A program made the position numbers and the translations under genes. Below, in pieces: positions 1-11,818 of a stretch of DNA of 64,000 nucleotides (the first letter of the stretch is position 1; each line of letters starts with the position of its first letter). The notes below the pieces were generated by a model that did not search any database, had not been told where the DNA came from, and saw only the letters and a program-made list of their open reading frames with translations. Source of the stretch: Alisma plantago-aquatica (lineage: Eukaryota > Streptophyta > Magnoliopsida > Alismatales > Alismataceae); NCBI GenBank assembly GCA_963693085.1, contig OY856411.1, positions 1,352,995,550 to 1,353,059,549 of the forward strand, in the 5' to 3' direction.

Positions 1-723
1 ACTCTTTGGCGCTTGTGTTCTTCCCTTACTAGGTTGTTGATAAGATTTTCCTTTAGGCTTGTAACCTAGTCCTCTCCTTCCAATTTGACGGTAAGGATCA
101 TTTAGGATTTTATCAAGAATGCCATTGTTACTTAGACTACAAACTTCTTGTTGTAGCTTAGCAATTTCCTCCATTCTTTTCTTGATATCTAGCTTTGCTT
201 GTTCTAGATTAGATGATAATGAATTTCTTTCTTTCACGATAGTATCATAATCTAGATGTGAGCACAAGATGGGTTGTTTTTGAAGATCGTTCACTTGAGT
301 TTGCAAATTAATCTTTTCTAAAGAGAGAAGTTTGCAATCTACCTCTATAGATTTTATCTTAATATTATGATCTTCAATGATCTTTTTAAGATCTTGATTT
401 TCAGATGTAATAGCAAGAAGCTTAGCATGTAATTCATCATTTGCTTTATTAGATTTCTTTAATTTATTCTTGCACTCAATATATTTATTATGTGTCTCTT
501 CAAGACTAGCAACTAGATCATCTTTAGATAAATAAAAAAGACTTACCTCTTCTTCTTCTTCACTTGTTGTAGCAATAAGACAATCTTTGTGCTCATCTTC
601 CTTCTTTGATCTCCATGCGCAACTAGATGTTGTGTGGCTTGTTCCTAAGCACCAATTGCAACATGTTGTAGATTGGTCCAGGTTGCTCCTTTTATTGCGG
701 TTGTAATCACCATTACCCTCCAT
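1..723 (-). CDS. gag-like protein of A1, partial, open across 241 codons
   Basis: Reading from the ATG at 723 down to base 1 gives 241 codons with no stop; the frame continues beyond the window. An N-terminal zinc knuckle has C22-C25-H30-C35 (CX2CX4HX4C), the nucleocapsid-type RNA-binding motif. It is followed by an acidic Glu run and a long Lys/Glu/Leu-rich stretch likely to be coiled coil (about residues 65-215), then a basic Arg/Gly/Lys tail. The start matches that of the A2 homologue at 25049. Where A2 has an in-frame TAA, A1 has CAA, so A1 shows the unbroken state. Role by family: capsid/nucleocapsid of virus-like particles. Confidence 0.75.
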   Translation of the reverse strand, partial: MEGNGDYNRNKRSNLDQSTTCCNWCLGTSHTTSSCAWRSKKEDEHKDCLIATTSEEEEEVSLFYLSKDDLVASLEETHNKYIECKNKLKKSNKANDELHAKLLAITSENQDLKKIIEDHNIKIKSIEVDCKLLSLEKINLQTQVNDLQKQPILCSHLDYDTIVKERNSLSSNLEQAKLDIKKRMEEIAKLQQEVCSLSNNGILDKILNDPYRQIGRRGLGYKPKGKSYQQPSKGRTQAPKS

Positions 724-756
724 TCTTCAAGACTCGATTAGAGCTCCTTGAAGCCT

Positions 757-768
757 GCTCTGATACCA
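757..768 (-). other. Primer binding site of A1 (tRNA-iMet)
   Basis: On the minus strand the LTR end is followed after two bases by TGGTATCAGAGC, the plant initiator tRNA-Met complement used for minus-strand cDNA priming. Confidence 0.9.
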
Positions 769-1508
769 ATTGAAAAACCACTAGAGAGGGGGTGAATAGG
801 GTTTTAAGGTTATTTTAATAGTTATTTAACTCAAACAACCACAAATGAAAAAGTAAGAAGGAGACAAGGGATTTAGAGTGGTTCCTACCTTAGCAAATAC
901 TAAGGCAGTCAGTCCACTACCCGGTTGCTTACCCAACTGGGATTTGAAAGTATTAATTTTATTACCTTCACAAGGAATTACACAAAATACAATACTTTCT
1001 TACACCCCTTTGAACAGCCTTCACTTTGAAGTAGATGCACCAACTCGAGGTAGCCTTCTTGAAGTAACTCCAAGCTCCCCCTTGAAGTAGCCTTCCTCTT
1101 AGAAGTAACCTCCTGTTGCACCAGCCTTCTTGAAGTAGTCCAAAGTCTCCTTCTTCACCAAGAAGATCACAACCCTCTCCAATCCGCAGCCTCCAACCTA
1201 GGAATAGCAAGGAGAGTACAAACAATGAAAGTGAACAAGAAAGGAAAACAGAAATTACAACTTATCCTTTGAAGCACAAGGCTTGATTTGCCTATATCAA
1301 GCATGTAGATCTCCTAACCAAAGTATATGGAAGTGTGATAGCTGTGGATAGGAGATACTAGCCTATAGGACACGAATTTAGAGCAAGGTGAAGAGTAGCC
1401 AATTTCAAGTATTGCTCAATTGCTCAAAATAGGTTGCTAATGCAAGTGTATGCTCAAAGATTGCTCAAGTATGGAATCAAGTGTGTTTAGGTGTCCTAAG
1501 GCATGTCC

Positions 1509-1516
1509 TATTTATA
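1509..1516 (-). promoter_or_regulatory. TATA box of A1 LTR
   Basis: TATAAATA on the minus strand, inside CCTATAAATAGG. It is conserved at the same place in both A2 LTRs and lies about 140 bp downstream of the palindrome array. Confidence 0.7.
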
Positions 1517-1652
1517 GGAATGTCCTACAAGTGCTTAAGGACGTTATAGACACTTTCTAGGGGTTTCTAAGTGCTTAACTAGCCGTTAGATATAAGTTAG
1601 TTTCTTTAACAACGGCTAGTTAATTAATTCTGCAGTTGCTGTCAGAGTCCAT

Positions 1653-1852
1653 CTCGGTCGAGAAATGGTCGACCGAGACACCTACTCGGTCGAAGTTTTG
1701 TCGACCGACAGGCTCTCTGGATCAAGTGTTTTGCAACATTTATCTCCAACTGCCAACTACCTTGTCATTTGTGTCTAACGGCTACCTGGGTCTTTCTCGG
1801 TCGAGAAGCTTGTCGACCGAGAGTGTCTCGGTCGAGGAGTTTGTTGACCGAG
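1653..1852. repeat. Palindrome array, family A motif (A1 LTR)
   Basis: Four inverted pairs, each a 9-bp arm CTCGGTCGA, a 6-8-nt spacer and TCGACCGAG: 1653-1677, 1685-1708, 1796-1821 and 1827-1852. The spacers differ but the arms are kept. The same four-pair layout is found in both A2 LTRs. Confidence 0.9.
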
Positions 1853-2367
1853 ATTGCCCCTGTTTCAATTTAAGGCATTAAGTGTGTGTATGAGTGTGCA
1901 TATGTGACATTATTGAAGGGGATGACCTATCTAAGTGTAGTGATTGGCTAGAGTAGATCTAACGCTTGATTTACATGAAGTCGAAGTACTTGTACATTAT
2001 ATATTTTTACAAGTTTACAATTGATTACATTTCATGACATTTACAGTCATTCAAGCATATAGATTCCCTAGTGCTTTGTCATCCACCTTATTCCTGCAAC
2101 ACTCAAGTAGCATATTAGATCAACAAGAATGAAATGTTTGTCATTATCAAAACAAAGGGATTTACAGATGTCCATTTAGCCAACAGGAGTATAGCGTGTC
2201 GATTCTGAGTTCTCAACACTACCACCCTCGTCCCTGTGTTCGACCCCGTATATCTACTTCGACCCCGTAAACAAAGTTGCGGGGGCCTAGAAGGATCTGG
2301 GTTATAAATGTAAAAGCTCGACTACCTCATATCCGCCTCCAATTTTAGGACGTGTGATTTAGGCCAG

Positions 2368-3906
2368 TCAGGTATCCATCCCAAGGATCACATCGAAACC
2401 ATGCATATCAAGTGGTATGATATCCACTTGTATACTGTATCCCGAAAAAGATAAGACACAAGATGGACACTCCTCTCGAAGCATCGAGGAACCATGAAGA
2501 GGGGTTTCTAACAACAAGCTATCTTTCTTACAACTAACATGTAAATGACAGTTTTCAAGCATACTATAGGCGATAAAAGAGTGTGTAGCACCCGGGTCAA
2601 CCAGAAAAGATATAAAGCAAGAAGAAGACATATCATAATGAAATAAATCCATCTGACCTGCCACCACTCGCGGGTTGACTATCACCTCCGGCTGACTCAT
2701 AGCATAGAATCAAGACGTTGCTTGCTGTCCACGTCCTCTACTTCCTTGAACAGACGATCCCGCTTGCGACGCTTGACCACATCCTCGCCCTCTTCTACTA
2801 CTGGGTTGTTGTCTATCTGACCCTTGTTGATTCTGCCTCAGTTGCTGCGTCACTTCAGTATCTCTACTTGGGCAATTTGACCTCCAATGCCCGATCTGAC
2901 CATAAAGATGGCATGACTGGTCTCGTTGTTGTGGCCTAGACGGCCCTGTCACTGCTACAGAAGTTGTATTGTGTGTCTTTGACGGTGAAGAAACATATCC
3001 TCTTCCCTTACTCGGAGACCACTGCGACGGTGCACTGGAACCTCTCATCACAGAAGGTGCTAAAAACCTTGTCTTCTTGAAGCCACCAAACCTCTGACCC
3101 TGGAACTGAGCATGCCTCTTCTTAGACATGGATTCTCTTTTCTCCCTAACTGACCGTTCGATCCTCTGGACGGATTCCACAAACATGGCAAACCACTCTC
3201 AGTTCTCCAACGCAGAAGCAGGTGTCGTTAGCTCAGCACTCAGACCTTTCTCAAAATGTATGATTCGCTCGTCATCTGTCGCCGCCATGTGAGGACAAAA
3301 CCTCAATAGGTCCATGAACTTGGTTTCGTACTCAGTGATGTTCATCGCTCCTTGGCACAAGTGCTCAAATTGGCTGATCTTCTCATCCAGATACGTCTTC
3401 AAAAAGTATCTGCTGACGAACTCGTGCCGAAAAACCTCCCAACCGATCACCTCACCATGTCACTTCTCTTCCTCAATGGTCCACCAGTGACCAACACTAC
3501 CCTTCAGAAGGTAGACAGCATGCTTGACTTTTTCTTCTTCGGGGATGTCGAGGATCTAGAAGGCCTTCTCAAGACTTGTCAGCCACAGATCTACATCCAC
3601 TGGATCAGCCGTACCAGCATAGTCCGAAGCTCTGACTCGGTGAAGCCACTCAAAGGTCTTCCCAATACCCGATGTTTCACCATGGGGAGCCTGTGCTCTT
3701 GACGGAGGCACTGGTAATCTCTCCACCATGAGATTCATCGTAGCCATCATCTGCCCCATAAGTTGTTGATAGGCAGGGTTTTCGAGAATGGTTGGGTCAA
3801 GTTGGGGAACCTCAGGCACCCGATCTCCATGTGCCTTCCCTATAGCTCCATCAACTGATGTAGCGTCGCTGCTTTCGGCAGCATGTTCTTTATGGTTTCA
3901 AGACAT
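2368..3906 (-). pseudogene. Broken gag-protease of C1
   Basis: One reading frame from the ATG at 3906 to 2368, interrupted by several in-frame stops: codon 3, about 3555, about 3463, 3198, 2709 and the end. Domains in order: gag N-terminal part (3819-3556) with the usual 'W..R..D..G..DP' pattern; gag core (3450-3199) with 'YFLKTYLDEK' and 'MNITEYETKF'; a zinc knuckle (2.9 kb) whose second cysteine is Tyr (CX2YX4HX4C); and a retropepsin domain (2700-2368) with active-site D35-P-G-A and 'GFDVILGMD' near its end. The family is Ty3/gypsy, chromovirus Tekay/Del type. All the stops I translated are TGA or TAG, as expected from C-to-T decay of Trp, Arg or Gln codons. Confidence 0.85.
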
Positions 3907-4016
3907 CTTGACTTTTTCTTCCGCTGAGGGAAGAAGATGATTGTGAGAAAATCTGGCAAATTCACAAGAACAGACACAACCTAGTCCCAAATCCTTGTAG
4001 ACTCAGCAAACCTAGA

Positions 4017-4028
4017 GCTCTGATACCA
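4017..4028 (-). other. Primer binding site of C1 (tRNA-iMet)
   Basis: TGGTATCAGAGC on the minus strand, four bases from the LTR end at 4033. Confidence 0.85.
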
Positions 4029-4032
4029 AACT

Positions 4033-4874
4033 TGTGGCGACACATCCCGCTATCACACAGACAATGAGGTGCCACGCGAAAATGTGCGGAAAACACCATA
4101 AACCACCTCTTAACAAAAACACGAGTTAATTAAAACCAATTTTGAAAAATGGATAAACCAAGAAACTATTACATTCAGATCCTCCTCCTGCAAGAAAATA
4201 GGTTATATACACATTTACAAGTCTTGATACGTGTCCACAACTTAGGAGATCAGCGGTCTTGTCATCACATGAGTTCATCACCTGTTTATACATACATAAT
4301 AGCTCACATCCGGCCAGCAACAGGATATATAAAGCTTCAACAACTATACATCGTAAAACAACGTCAAAACACCTCCAAGGACCTGAGAGTATAGGGATGA
4401 CTCTAAGACTCTACTACAAAACAACCAAAATAGCAGCATATCCATCTCTTGCCTTCTACTGCTCGTCTTGCTGCTCGGCCGCAACCCCGCGACCACCACC
4501 ACGTCTAGCTCGAACACCTAAAAAGGTTGTAAACTAGTGGGGTGAGACACACAGTCCCAGCGAGAAACATAACTCCCCGCCGAAACCATAACGCCATAGA
4601 AGGATTAAAGTAAAAATAGCAGATAACTGATAAAAGATACAGCAAGAGCAGTCTATATAGTGAAGCTATTCATACCATCAATCTTACCAAGCTGTACGGA
4701 AGGCATATAACTAAGTATTTCTTTATGGAACATGATTGACAAGATAATATTTATAAGATCTTACCACCTAACATAAGGAATGTATAAGTAAATGCAAGGT
4801 ATAACAAAATCAACTATAAAAGCAAGGCCTCAATCAATGTTCTGTGTTTTGCCTTAAGCAATAAATACTATTCG
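4033..4874 (-). repeat. C1 LTR, U5-side part
   Basis: Minus-strand LTR end (TGTGGCGACA on the plus strand at 4033), next to the primer site. The LTR is cut at 4874 by element B and resumes at 14421. The small frames here lack homology and contain no recognised domain. Confidence 0.8.
4870..4874. repeat. Target site duplication of B, left copy
   Basis: ATTCG immediately before TGTTACGACC; the identical pentamer follows the element at 14416-14420. Confidence 0.9.
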
Positions 4875-5249
4875 TGTTACGACCCCATCTGAGCTTAACT
4901 GGTAAACTAGGGTTTACCTAGACAATCGCAAAGATTAATTAGAATAATCATTCTTGAAATCTAATTAATAACGATAACACAATTAGGATGTTTTAACTAT
5001 GATAAGAAGTCTAAATGTTCTTTTGTTTTGAGAATTAGGGTTTAAGAAGCATAAACCCTAATCGGCCCAAAATTAGGGTTTTGATAATGCTTGAATACAG
5101 AATTTGATAAGTGGAATGTCTCACTAAATGATTTTTAGTATTTTATGTGTAACTCTGATTTGCTTCAAATTTGGATATGATTTAGATATATAAAATGTGA
5201 ACAATATTGGAAAATATCAGAATTTTTGAAGAATTCTCTGACCTGTTTG

Positions 5250-5471
5250 TCGGCCGAGTTTCAAACTCGACCGATCACATTTCCAGAATTTTACAGCAGT
5301 GTGGTAATTGAATTTTATCTTTTTATTGGTATATCCAATTGATCTCAAATTTTAACAGTATTTGATAAATACAATTTTAGACACTCTGTTAAATTGGCAT
5401 AATTTTTGGATGACTTTTGAATCCCTACAGTAAGGGTGTCGGTCGAGTTTGTGCAGGACAAACTCGGCCGA
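5250..5471. repeat. Two palindromes, family B motif (5' LTR)
   Basis: 5250-5274 is TCGGCCGAGTTT, one base, then AAACTCGACCGA. 5439-5471 has 14-bp arms TCGGTCGAGTTTGT and ACAAACTCGGCCGA around five bases. Both lie in U3, 200-400 bp upstream of the TATA box. Confidence 0.9.
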
Positions 5472-5671
5472 ATATATTCTGCAGACTGCAATATAGCAGT
5501 GCACTGTTCGATTTTTAATTTATTATTGGTAACTCCAAATGATCTCAAATTTTAACTGAAGCCTTATAGAACAATTGTTAACAACGTGCTAAATTCCCAT
5601 AATTGTTGGAGAAGGTTTGATCTCTGAAATAAACGAATTACAGTAACTTTTGTATAACTGAATATTCAGCC

Positions 5672-5679
5672 TATATAAT
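5672..5679 (+). promoter_or_regulatory. TATA box of B 5' LTR
   Basis: TATATAAT in an A/T context downstream of the palindromes; identical in the 3' LTR. Confidence 0.6.
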
Positions 5680-8087
5680 TAAAGTTAAGTGTTGGGTCAA
5701 TATGCAATTGACCCAAGCAGCTCAATTGACTTATATGAACGACCACACACACAAGCAGCTCTCATTTCTCGTCATCCATTCCAGAGAAACGAGCTCCTAG
5801 AGAGAGAGGGAGAATTAGGGCTTGAGTGGAGAAAGTGGGGGAATTGCTGAATTAGGGTTTTGCGATTCCAGGAAGGATGAAATCAAGTAAGTTCGGATTC
5901 CTTGCATAGACTTTTATGGTGAATCTTCTCTCTTATGTCAAGATTCCGTCCATGCTCTGATTTGATCCAAGAGGATGTCGAAATTCCCTCTTTTCTCACC
6001 CTTTCTTCATAATCCCTCTTTTTCTAGGTTTCCGAGTTGAATGAAAGAGGAATTGGGAGATTTGCTAGGGATTTGATGGGAATTCGAGATTCCCTGAGTT
6101 GAGCTGCAGTTGTGAGGTGTTTTCACACCTTAGGGTGAGTGGGTTCTTCCTTCAAACATTCTAATGGACGAATTTGATTATAACAACCAAACCCCTAAAT
6201 GTTTAGCATGCGATTTCTAAATCCTGAAATGTCTATTTGATTTAAGTTATTGTAAATTGATATGATATGGATTCCTTCTCTGTTTGAATGACTCCTAAAT
6301 GGTAGATTCATATCAGATTCGTATGCAACACTTCCTATTGAGTATGCTTTTAGATTCATATCAAATGATGTAATTAGGGTTTGACCTAATTGGGATATCG
6401 CTAGGGTTTCAACCTGTTTGAAAAAGACTAGAAATCCTATATGTGGTTAGGATGTACCTCGTGGGTTATATTAATTGAATCTTATTCTGGATACATGATA
6501 TCACAGTGATGATATGGAAAACCTAAGTTTAGTTAAGTTTCCATGATTTCATATCTATATTGATTATATAAGATTTGTTGGAAACAATCTTTATTTAGTG
6601 AATGCTTATATCTTATGAAATCATTATGAGAGCCATGTGACAAGTGAATGAGGTAAATGAAAAGGTGAATGAGGCAAATGCAACCCTACGAGTAGGGTGT
6701 TGACATGTGATGAATGAATAAGGCGAATGAAACCCTAAGGATAGGGTGTTCAATGAATCATGCTATGGTAATATGAAAGGTCTCGATATGAGATGTGGTG
6801 ATGCTTAACTATTGAATTGTATGTTTCTAGTGCATTTAACTTTATATGCTTGTTCTCTCTGAAATGATATCTACATACTGCAGGACTTCTTATATTTCAA
6901 TATATTTCTGTTAAATTGTTTATTGATAATCAAGTATAGACCTAAGTGCCCTAACACCGTAGAACCCCTAAGTGGTATCTGCAGCTTTGGGGTGAAACTC
7001 GTGTTGCAACATCATCCGTGCGTGTGTCGCGGACAAACGAGGAAAGAGAAAAAGGGCAGTGTCTAACAACAATTGTGCTTGTGTCACAATGGCACTGCGG
7101 TTTCACCAGAAAACACGGTTATCTAACACCATTCGTGCGGAGTCGCGAAGGTAACCCTGTGACCCTCCGCCTGTGTGCTCAGGTTAGTAGGAGGAGTCGA
7201 GAGAGCACTCGGAGTAGTGCATTGAGGCCGGAGAGCCTGTAGGCCGGAGAGCCTGTGGTCCTGTGGCAGAACGGGGCTGGCGTCAGACTTAGCATTCCCG
7301 GGTGTGTCGCTAAGTCTTGTACGGTGGGGCCGTAGCATGGACTTGTTGCGGACCTTTATATGCAGAGTACACTGCATATATTTAGGGCATAATAATAAAT
7401 GAATAAATGATCATATAGGTTCACAGTAAATTTATATAACTGTTTACTTACTTGAAATACTTGATGATGCTTAGAAATGTGCTATTTCAATTATATTGTT
7501 TTAGAATTGTTCAGTGTAATATTTATTGTTGTTAAATTTCATATCGTTTAATTAAATTATATCTTTGATCACATTAGTGCATTAGTCTGTTTCCATGAAG
7601 TATTCATTCACTGAGCGAGTAGGCTCACCCCTCTACTCAAACATTTTAGGGTTAACCGCGTGGACTTGAAGATGATCAGAGCTTCAGTGTAGATCTGCCA
7701 CAAGAGTCAAGTATGAGATTAGTTGAGTCAGTCGGTCCTTGTCACTCTAGGTCCTCAGTAAGAGATAAGAGAGAGAGTTGTAAATACAATGTGTAATGTT
7801 GTTCCTCTTTGATATGTATGCTAATTAACAAGGTTTATGTGCACAAGTTGTGAAAGACATCATGAATGTTTATATATGTATCTTTTCTATTAAAGTTTGA
7901 TTAGTAAAAGAAATGTTCATATTCCTTGTTAAGATGTTATGTGGTTCAATGCGATGAAATAAGAGTTTTTAAAGGAAAATAAAAAAAAAAGAAAAAAGTT
8001 AAGAGTGATCTTTGTGTTAATTATAAATCCTTTCTTACGCCCTAATCTCATGATTTGAGGAAATTGTGAGATCGGGGTGTAACAACT

Positions 8088-8099
8088 TGGTATCAGAGC
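8088..8099 (+). other. Primer binding site of B (tRNA-iMet)
   Basis: TGGTATCAGAGC three bases after the 5' LTR end. Confidence 0.92.
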
Positions 8100-8664
8100 T
8101 TAGGGTGAGTTGTCAAGGACCATTAAGTTAGTAAGTTAGAGTTCTATGTGTGGCAGATAGGAGGTGTTTGATGTTAGCTTTGGGGATTTGAGTATTTGGA
8201 TATCCTGGCCCGATATCTGAGTACTTGGATCAGCCAGTACAAGCTACTCTGTCTATTCTCTCACGTATACCCTGGCCAGGTATACAGTGGAAGAATGGGC
8301 TAGAGAGAAACCCTAGAAATGTTAGGGTTAGAAAACGAGAAAAGAAACAAGAATTAAGAGCATAAATGTAAAAGGAGATAGAATTTACATTTCATAATGT
8401 TGTTTTTGTTGGAAATGTATAGAAATGCTCTTATATGTTTGAATTGAGATATTCAATACCTTGAAATATGGGTCTTTAATATCTGTTGTATACTATGCAA
8501 TTGTAGCATTTATTGATTTTATTCTTTGTAACAAGTAGACTAGAATTGACTTTTGAATGAGCTTTTGTTTCTATGGTTTTCCCCGCTGATTCGAGTGAAA
8601 TTGACATCAGCAGGTCTGTTTAGGTTTTCAGTCTGTGAGCGGTTTGTCCAAGTTCGTGTTTTGG

Positions 8665-8882
8665 TCGGCCGAGTTCCTTGTTTAGGATTTCAAATAGTGT
8701 TTTGGTCGGCCGAGTTTGGTCTTGAATCGGCCGAGTTTCTTTGTAGGTAAACAAGTAGTGTTTCGATCGGCCGAGTTCCCCAAAGGATCGGCTGAGTTTC
8801 CTGCTGATCGGCCGAAGTTGGTCGGCCGAGTTTCAAAATCTGGAAGGTGATCGGCCGAGTTCCAGAGTGATCGGCCGAGTTT
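8665..8882 (+). repeat. Direct-repeat array of family B motif (interior)
   Basis: Nine copies of TCGGCCGAGTT or near variants (one TCGGCTGAG, one TCGGCCGAAG) within 218 bp, all in the same orientation. This is the same core as the inverted pairs in the B LTRs but arranged head to tail. No frame or clear TATA box follows it. Confidence 0.9.
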
Positions 8883-10494
8883 CTGAGCTGTGAGTGGCAG
8901 TTCAGGAAGAATGTAATTCTTGTAGTTCTTGGCTTCAGGACTTCAGGTTTGGCCTGGTCCGGATTGGCAGGATGTGTTATTAGGATCTAATGAATCCTAT
9001 CAATAGCATAATAAGAATAGAATTGGAATAATTAGACCCACATCAGAGTAAGAATGTATATACAGTAAGATGTTGAAACATATGGGCAAGATCAGAACAA
9101 CTAAGAATTAGTTGAAACTGATATCTGAGGTTCAACTTTGGGGTCTCATATGAGAAACCTTTAATTGGGAATAAAGGAACATGATATGAGATTCATAATC
9201 AGTTTATTGATTAATTTTGCATGAACTATACATATGAAATATAGAAAAGATATGTGAAATGTAGGTATGGTTCAAGATAGCAAGAATCAATCATGAAGAA
9301 TGAATCATAGAATAGAGTATAATGCTTTTATGAACCCTAAAGCAAAGGCTAAGTAGAGAATAGGGTTGAGCATTCAATAGGTCCATAAAAGTAAAGAGGA
9401 TCGTATGAACATGTAATTCATAAGACTAGAACAACAAACTAGTTTCTAAGCAAAGAACATAGGTATAGTTTAATGAATGAATAAGTCATATAAAGGTGGA
9501 CTGTATTCAGAAGAGAAAAACTTGATTGAAAGAGAAACTATGTTTGACCCATGCATGATCCACTTGATTTTAAAATGAAGAATATGTAATGTATTCAACG
9601 TGAGTAAAAACTAATAGAAGGACTATTAATTTAGAACGTTAACTTCACAATAGTATAAAGATAAAGGAGGAAATATGTGCAACATGGTATACATGACCAT
9701 ACATATGAATAAGCAACATGGTCATAAGAGAAAAATTTAGAATTAAAGATGACGGGTTAAAGAGTAGTATATAGTAAGAGGACTATGAAACGTAAGAAAG
9801 GGTTTGAAATATGATGGAGAAGTTATAAAATAAAGAGGTTGTGAGATTCAAGCAAGTGCTAATTAATCAAATATCTCTGTTGATAACTAAGTAAAACTAC
9901 ATACGAGAATGTATTAAGGGAATGTTTGAATACAAGTATTCCAAGTCTTAAAATCATCTTCTCTTTCATATATTCCTTAATAAGAGCAAGGTGGGAATGA
10001 AATGATAAGAGAAAATGAATCATACATGGTGCATAACTACCTTGGTGGGGTCATCTAGTGAATGTAATAGTGATATACAGTATGATGAAGTGTGATAAGA
10101 AATAAATTCTTGTGTGATAGCAAGAATGATGTTTATTGTATATAATCATAGGAAAGGATAGGTAGCAAAAGGTAAAGAAGTAATGAATGAGCAGAGAGAT
10201 ATGGGAAAGCACTAGCTTTGTTTAATATGTGAATTTGTTTTTACATGTATGATTTGTTGAAGGCATATTAAGGTATGAAAGCTGGTTCTACATATGATTT
10301 CAGTGTATGTGTGCAAGCTATATGTTAAACTAAAGGCGTATGATAGTTGTAGTAATTCATACCTGATATGCATCTTACTATTGTGTATTTGTGACATGGT
10401 GATACGGTTTGGATGATGTCAGAACACATGGAAGGATATCCTGAATAAGGTAGTTATACCTATTCACTCATATTAATAGAAAGGGATGATAATC

Positions 10495-10780
10495 AGATTG
10501 TCTGGACAAGTAACCCTAATGAGGTGTAGCTTGTTATACCTAGCTCTAATATAACTGAGTAATGGTAATTGAATATGATTAATGCTTGAATGACTGATAC
10601 AATCGTGGATTACCTTATTATTGTTGTTGAAACCCTAAGATGATATAATACGATGGTTACACTTTGTATTGTGTGTGGGCCCATAACCCACAGGTCCCAG
10701 GATCGAAACATGATAGTATGGAATGAGGTGGTAATGCTTCACCTCATGCATCCATGACCCAATGGGGATGCCAAGAGTAG
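10495..10780 (+). repeat. Module shared with C-type LTRs
   Basis: This block of the B interior aligns with C3 at about 39110-39390 (and its tandem copy 39447-39680) and, inverted, with C2 at about 35150-35440. Shared landmarks in order: 'agcttgttatacct', 'ttgaatgact', 'ttattgttgttgaaacc', 'tatggaat', 'cttcacct', 'atgcatccat' and 'ggggatg'. Confidence 0.75.
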
Positions 10781-11207
10781 TATTGTGCAATTGATTGTTG
10801 AATTTAGTCTTTTAATTCAAGACTGTTTTGCTATTTTAATAGAACTTGATTAAAGTTTAAAACAGTATAGTGAACTTGCTTTTATCACTTAAAGGTGATA
10901 CAGAACAATAGAACTCTCTGAACAGCGTAAGTTGAGATAGTTGTATCAGAGTATCAGAGTTGCGCAGTGAAAGCATGGTGGTTTATCTTTGCATTCTATG
11001 CTTGACTGTGGCATAAAGAATTTGCTTGATATCATTGAGAACTATTTGAAATATGTTGTGATTTAGTAAAGAATTAAAAGATCTAATGTTGAAAACTACA
11101 TTCAGGCATGAAATACAAGAATATAATGACATGGAAGGCTTTAGAAGCTTAGAATAACCCTGAATGTATCTTTCATGTAGGTTTATGTTTCGAGGACGAA
11201 ACATTCT

Positions 11208-11220
11208 AAGGGGGGGAGAG
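11208..11220 (+). other. Polypurine tract of B
   Basis: AAGGGGGGGAGAG one base before the 3' LTR, preceded by TTTCGAGGACGAAA, a motif usual just upstream of the 3' LTR in Tekay-type elements. Primes plus-strand cDNA. Confidence 0.9.
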
Positions 11221-11596
11221 TTGTTACGACCCCATCTGAGCTTAACTGGTAAACTAGGGTTTACCTAGACAATCGCAAAGATTAATTAGAATAATCATTC
11301 TTGAAATCTAATTAATAACGATAACACAATTAGGATGTTTTAACTATGATAAGAAGTCTAAATGTTCTTTTGTTTTGAGAATTAGGGTTTAAGAAGCATA
11401 AACCCTAATCGGCCCAAAATTAGGGTTTTGATAATGCTTGAATACAGAATTTGATAAGTGGAATGTCTCACTAAATGATTTTTAGTATTTTATGTGTAAC
11501 TCTGATTTGCTTCAAATTTGGATATGATTTAGATATATAAAATGTGAACAATATTGGAAAATATCAGAATTTTTGAAGAATGCTCTGACCTGTTTG

Positions 11597-11818
11597 TCGG
11601 CCGAGTTTCAAACTCGACCGATCACATTTCCAGAATTTTACAGCAGTGTGGTAATTGAATTTTATCTTTTTATTGGTATATCCAATTGATCTCAAATTTT
11701 AACAGTATTTGATAAATACAATTTTAGACACCCTGTTAAATTGGCATAATTTTTGGATGACTTTTGAATCCCTACAGTAAGGGTGTCGGTCGAGTTTGTG
11801 CAGGACAAACTCGGCCGA
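11597..11818. repeat. Two palindromes, family B motif (3' LTR)
   Basis: Same two structures as at 5250-5471: 11597-11621 and 11786-11818. Confidence 0.9.

Larger units (their letters stand above)
1..2185 (-). mobile_element. SIRE-like Ty1/copia element A1, cut by left window edge
   Basis: Minus-strand element: 5' LTR at 2185-771, a tRNA-iMet primer site next to it, then a gag-like frame that runs off the window at base 1. The sequence is a clear homologue of the complete element A2 (23587-31860), which has the same LTR start (TGTTGRCTAAAT), LTR end (TTTTTCA), primer site and gag. It abuts the gag-protease remnant of C1, so it probably inserted into C1. Its target duplication cannot be checked because the other end lies outside the window. 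Confidence 0.85.
771..2185 (-). repeat. 5' LTR of A1 (1415 bp)
   Basis: On the minus strand it begins TGTTGGCTAAAT (2185) and ends TTTTTCA (771). It aligns throughout with the LTRs of A2. It contains a palindrome array (1653-1852) and a TATA box (1509-1516), in that transcriptional order, which fits U3 followed by R-U5. The spurious small frames on both strands of this LTR are not genes. Confidence 0.9.
4875..8084 (+). repeat. 5' LTR of B (3210 bp)
   Basis: Starts TGTTACGACCCC and ends GGGGTGTAACA. It carries two inverted palindromes (5250-5471), a TATA box (5672-5679), a leader-like purine-rich stretch (5.8-6.1 kb) and a GC-rich patch (7.0-7.35 kb). Around 7226-7257 a 16-bp unit (AGGCCGGAGAGCCTGT) is present twice; the 3' LTR has it once, which accounts exactly for the 16-bp length difference. 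Confidence 0.95.
8085..11221 (+). other. Non-coding interior of B
   Basis: About 3.1 kb between the LTRs. Starts with the primer site and a stretch similar to the primer-proximal part of C2 ('ggatatcctgg' near 8.2 kb; compare 32.48-32.6 kb, minus). It then contains a nine-copy direct-repeat array (8665-8882), long A/G-rich sequence without open frames (9.0-10.4 kb), a block homologous to C-type LTRs (10495-10780) and the polypurine tract. No frame longer than about 75 codons and none with a recognisable domain. Confidence 0.85.

Noticed and set aside
757..768. tRNA-Met gene
   Set aside because: Only the 12-nt primer site is present, as at 4017, 8088, 25004 and 32607; no tRNA body.
2200..2290. 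Repeated TCGACCCCGTA near the A1/C1 border as another motif array
   Set aside because: Only two copies, no palindrome and no TATA nearby.
7018..7242. 74-codon frame repeated at 13365-13733 in both B LTRs
   Set aside because: Present twice only because LTRs are duplicated; its 3' part changes frame with the 16-bp duplication, and there is no domain.
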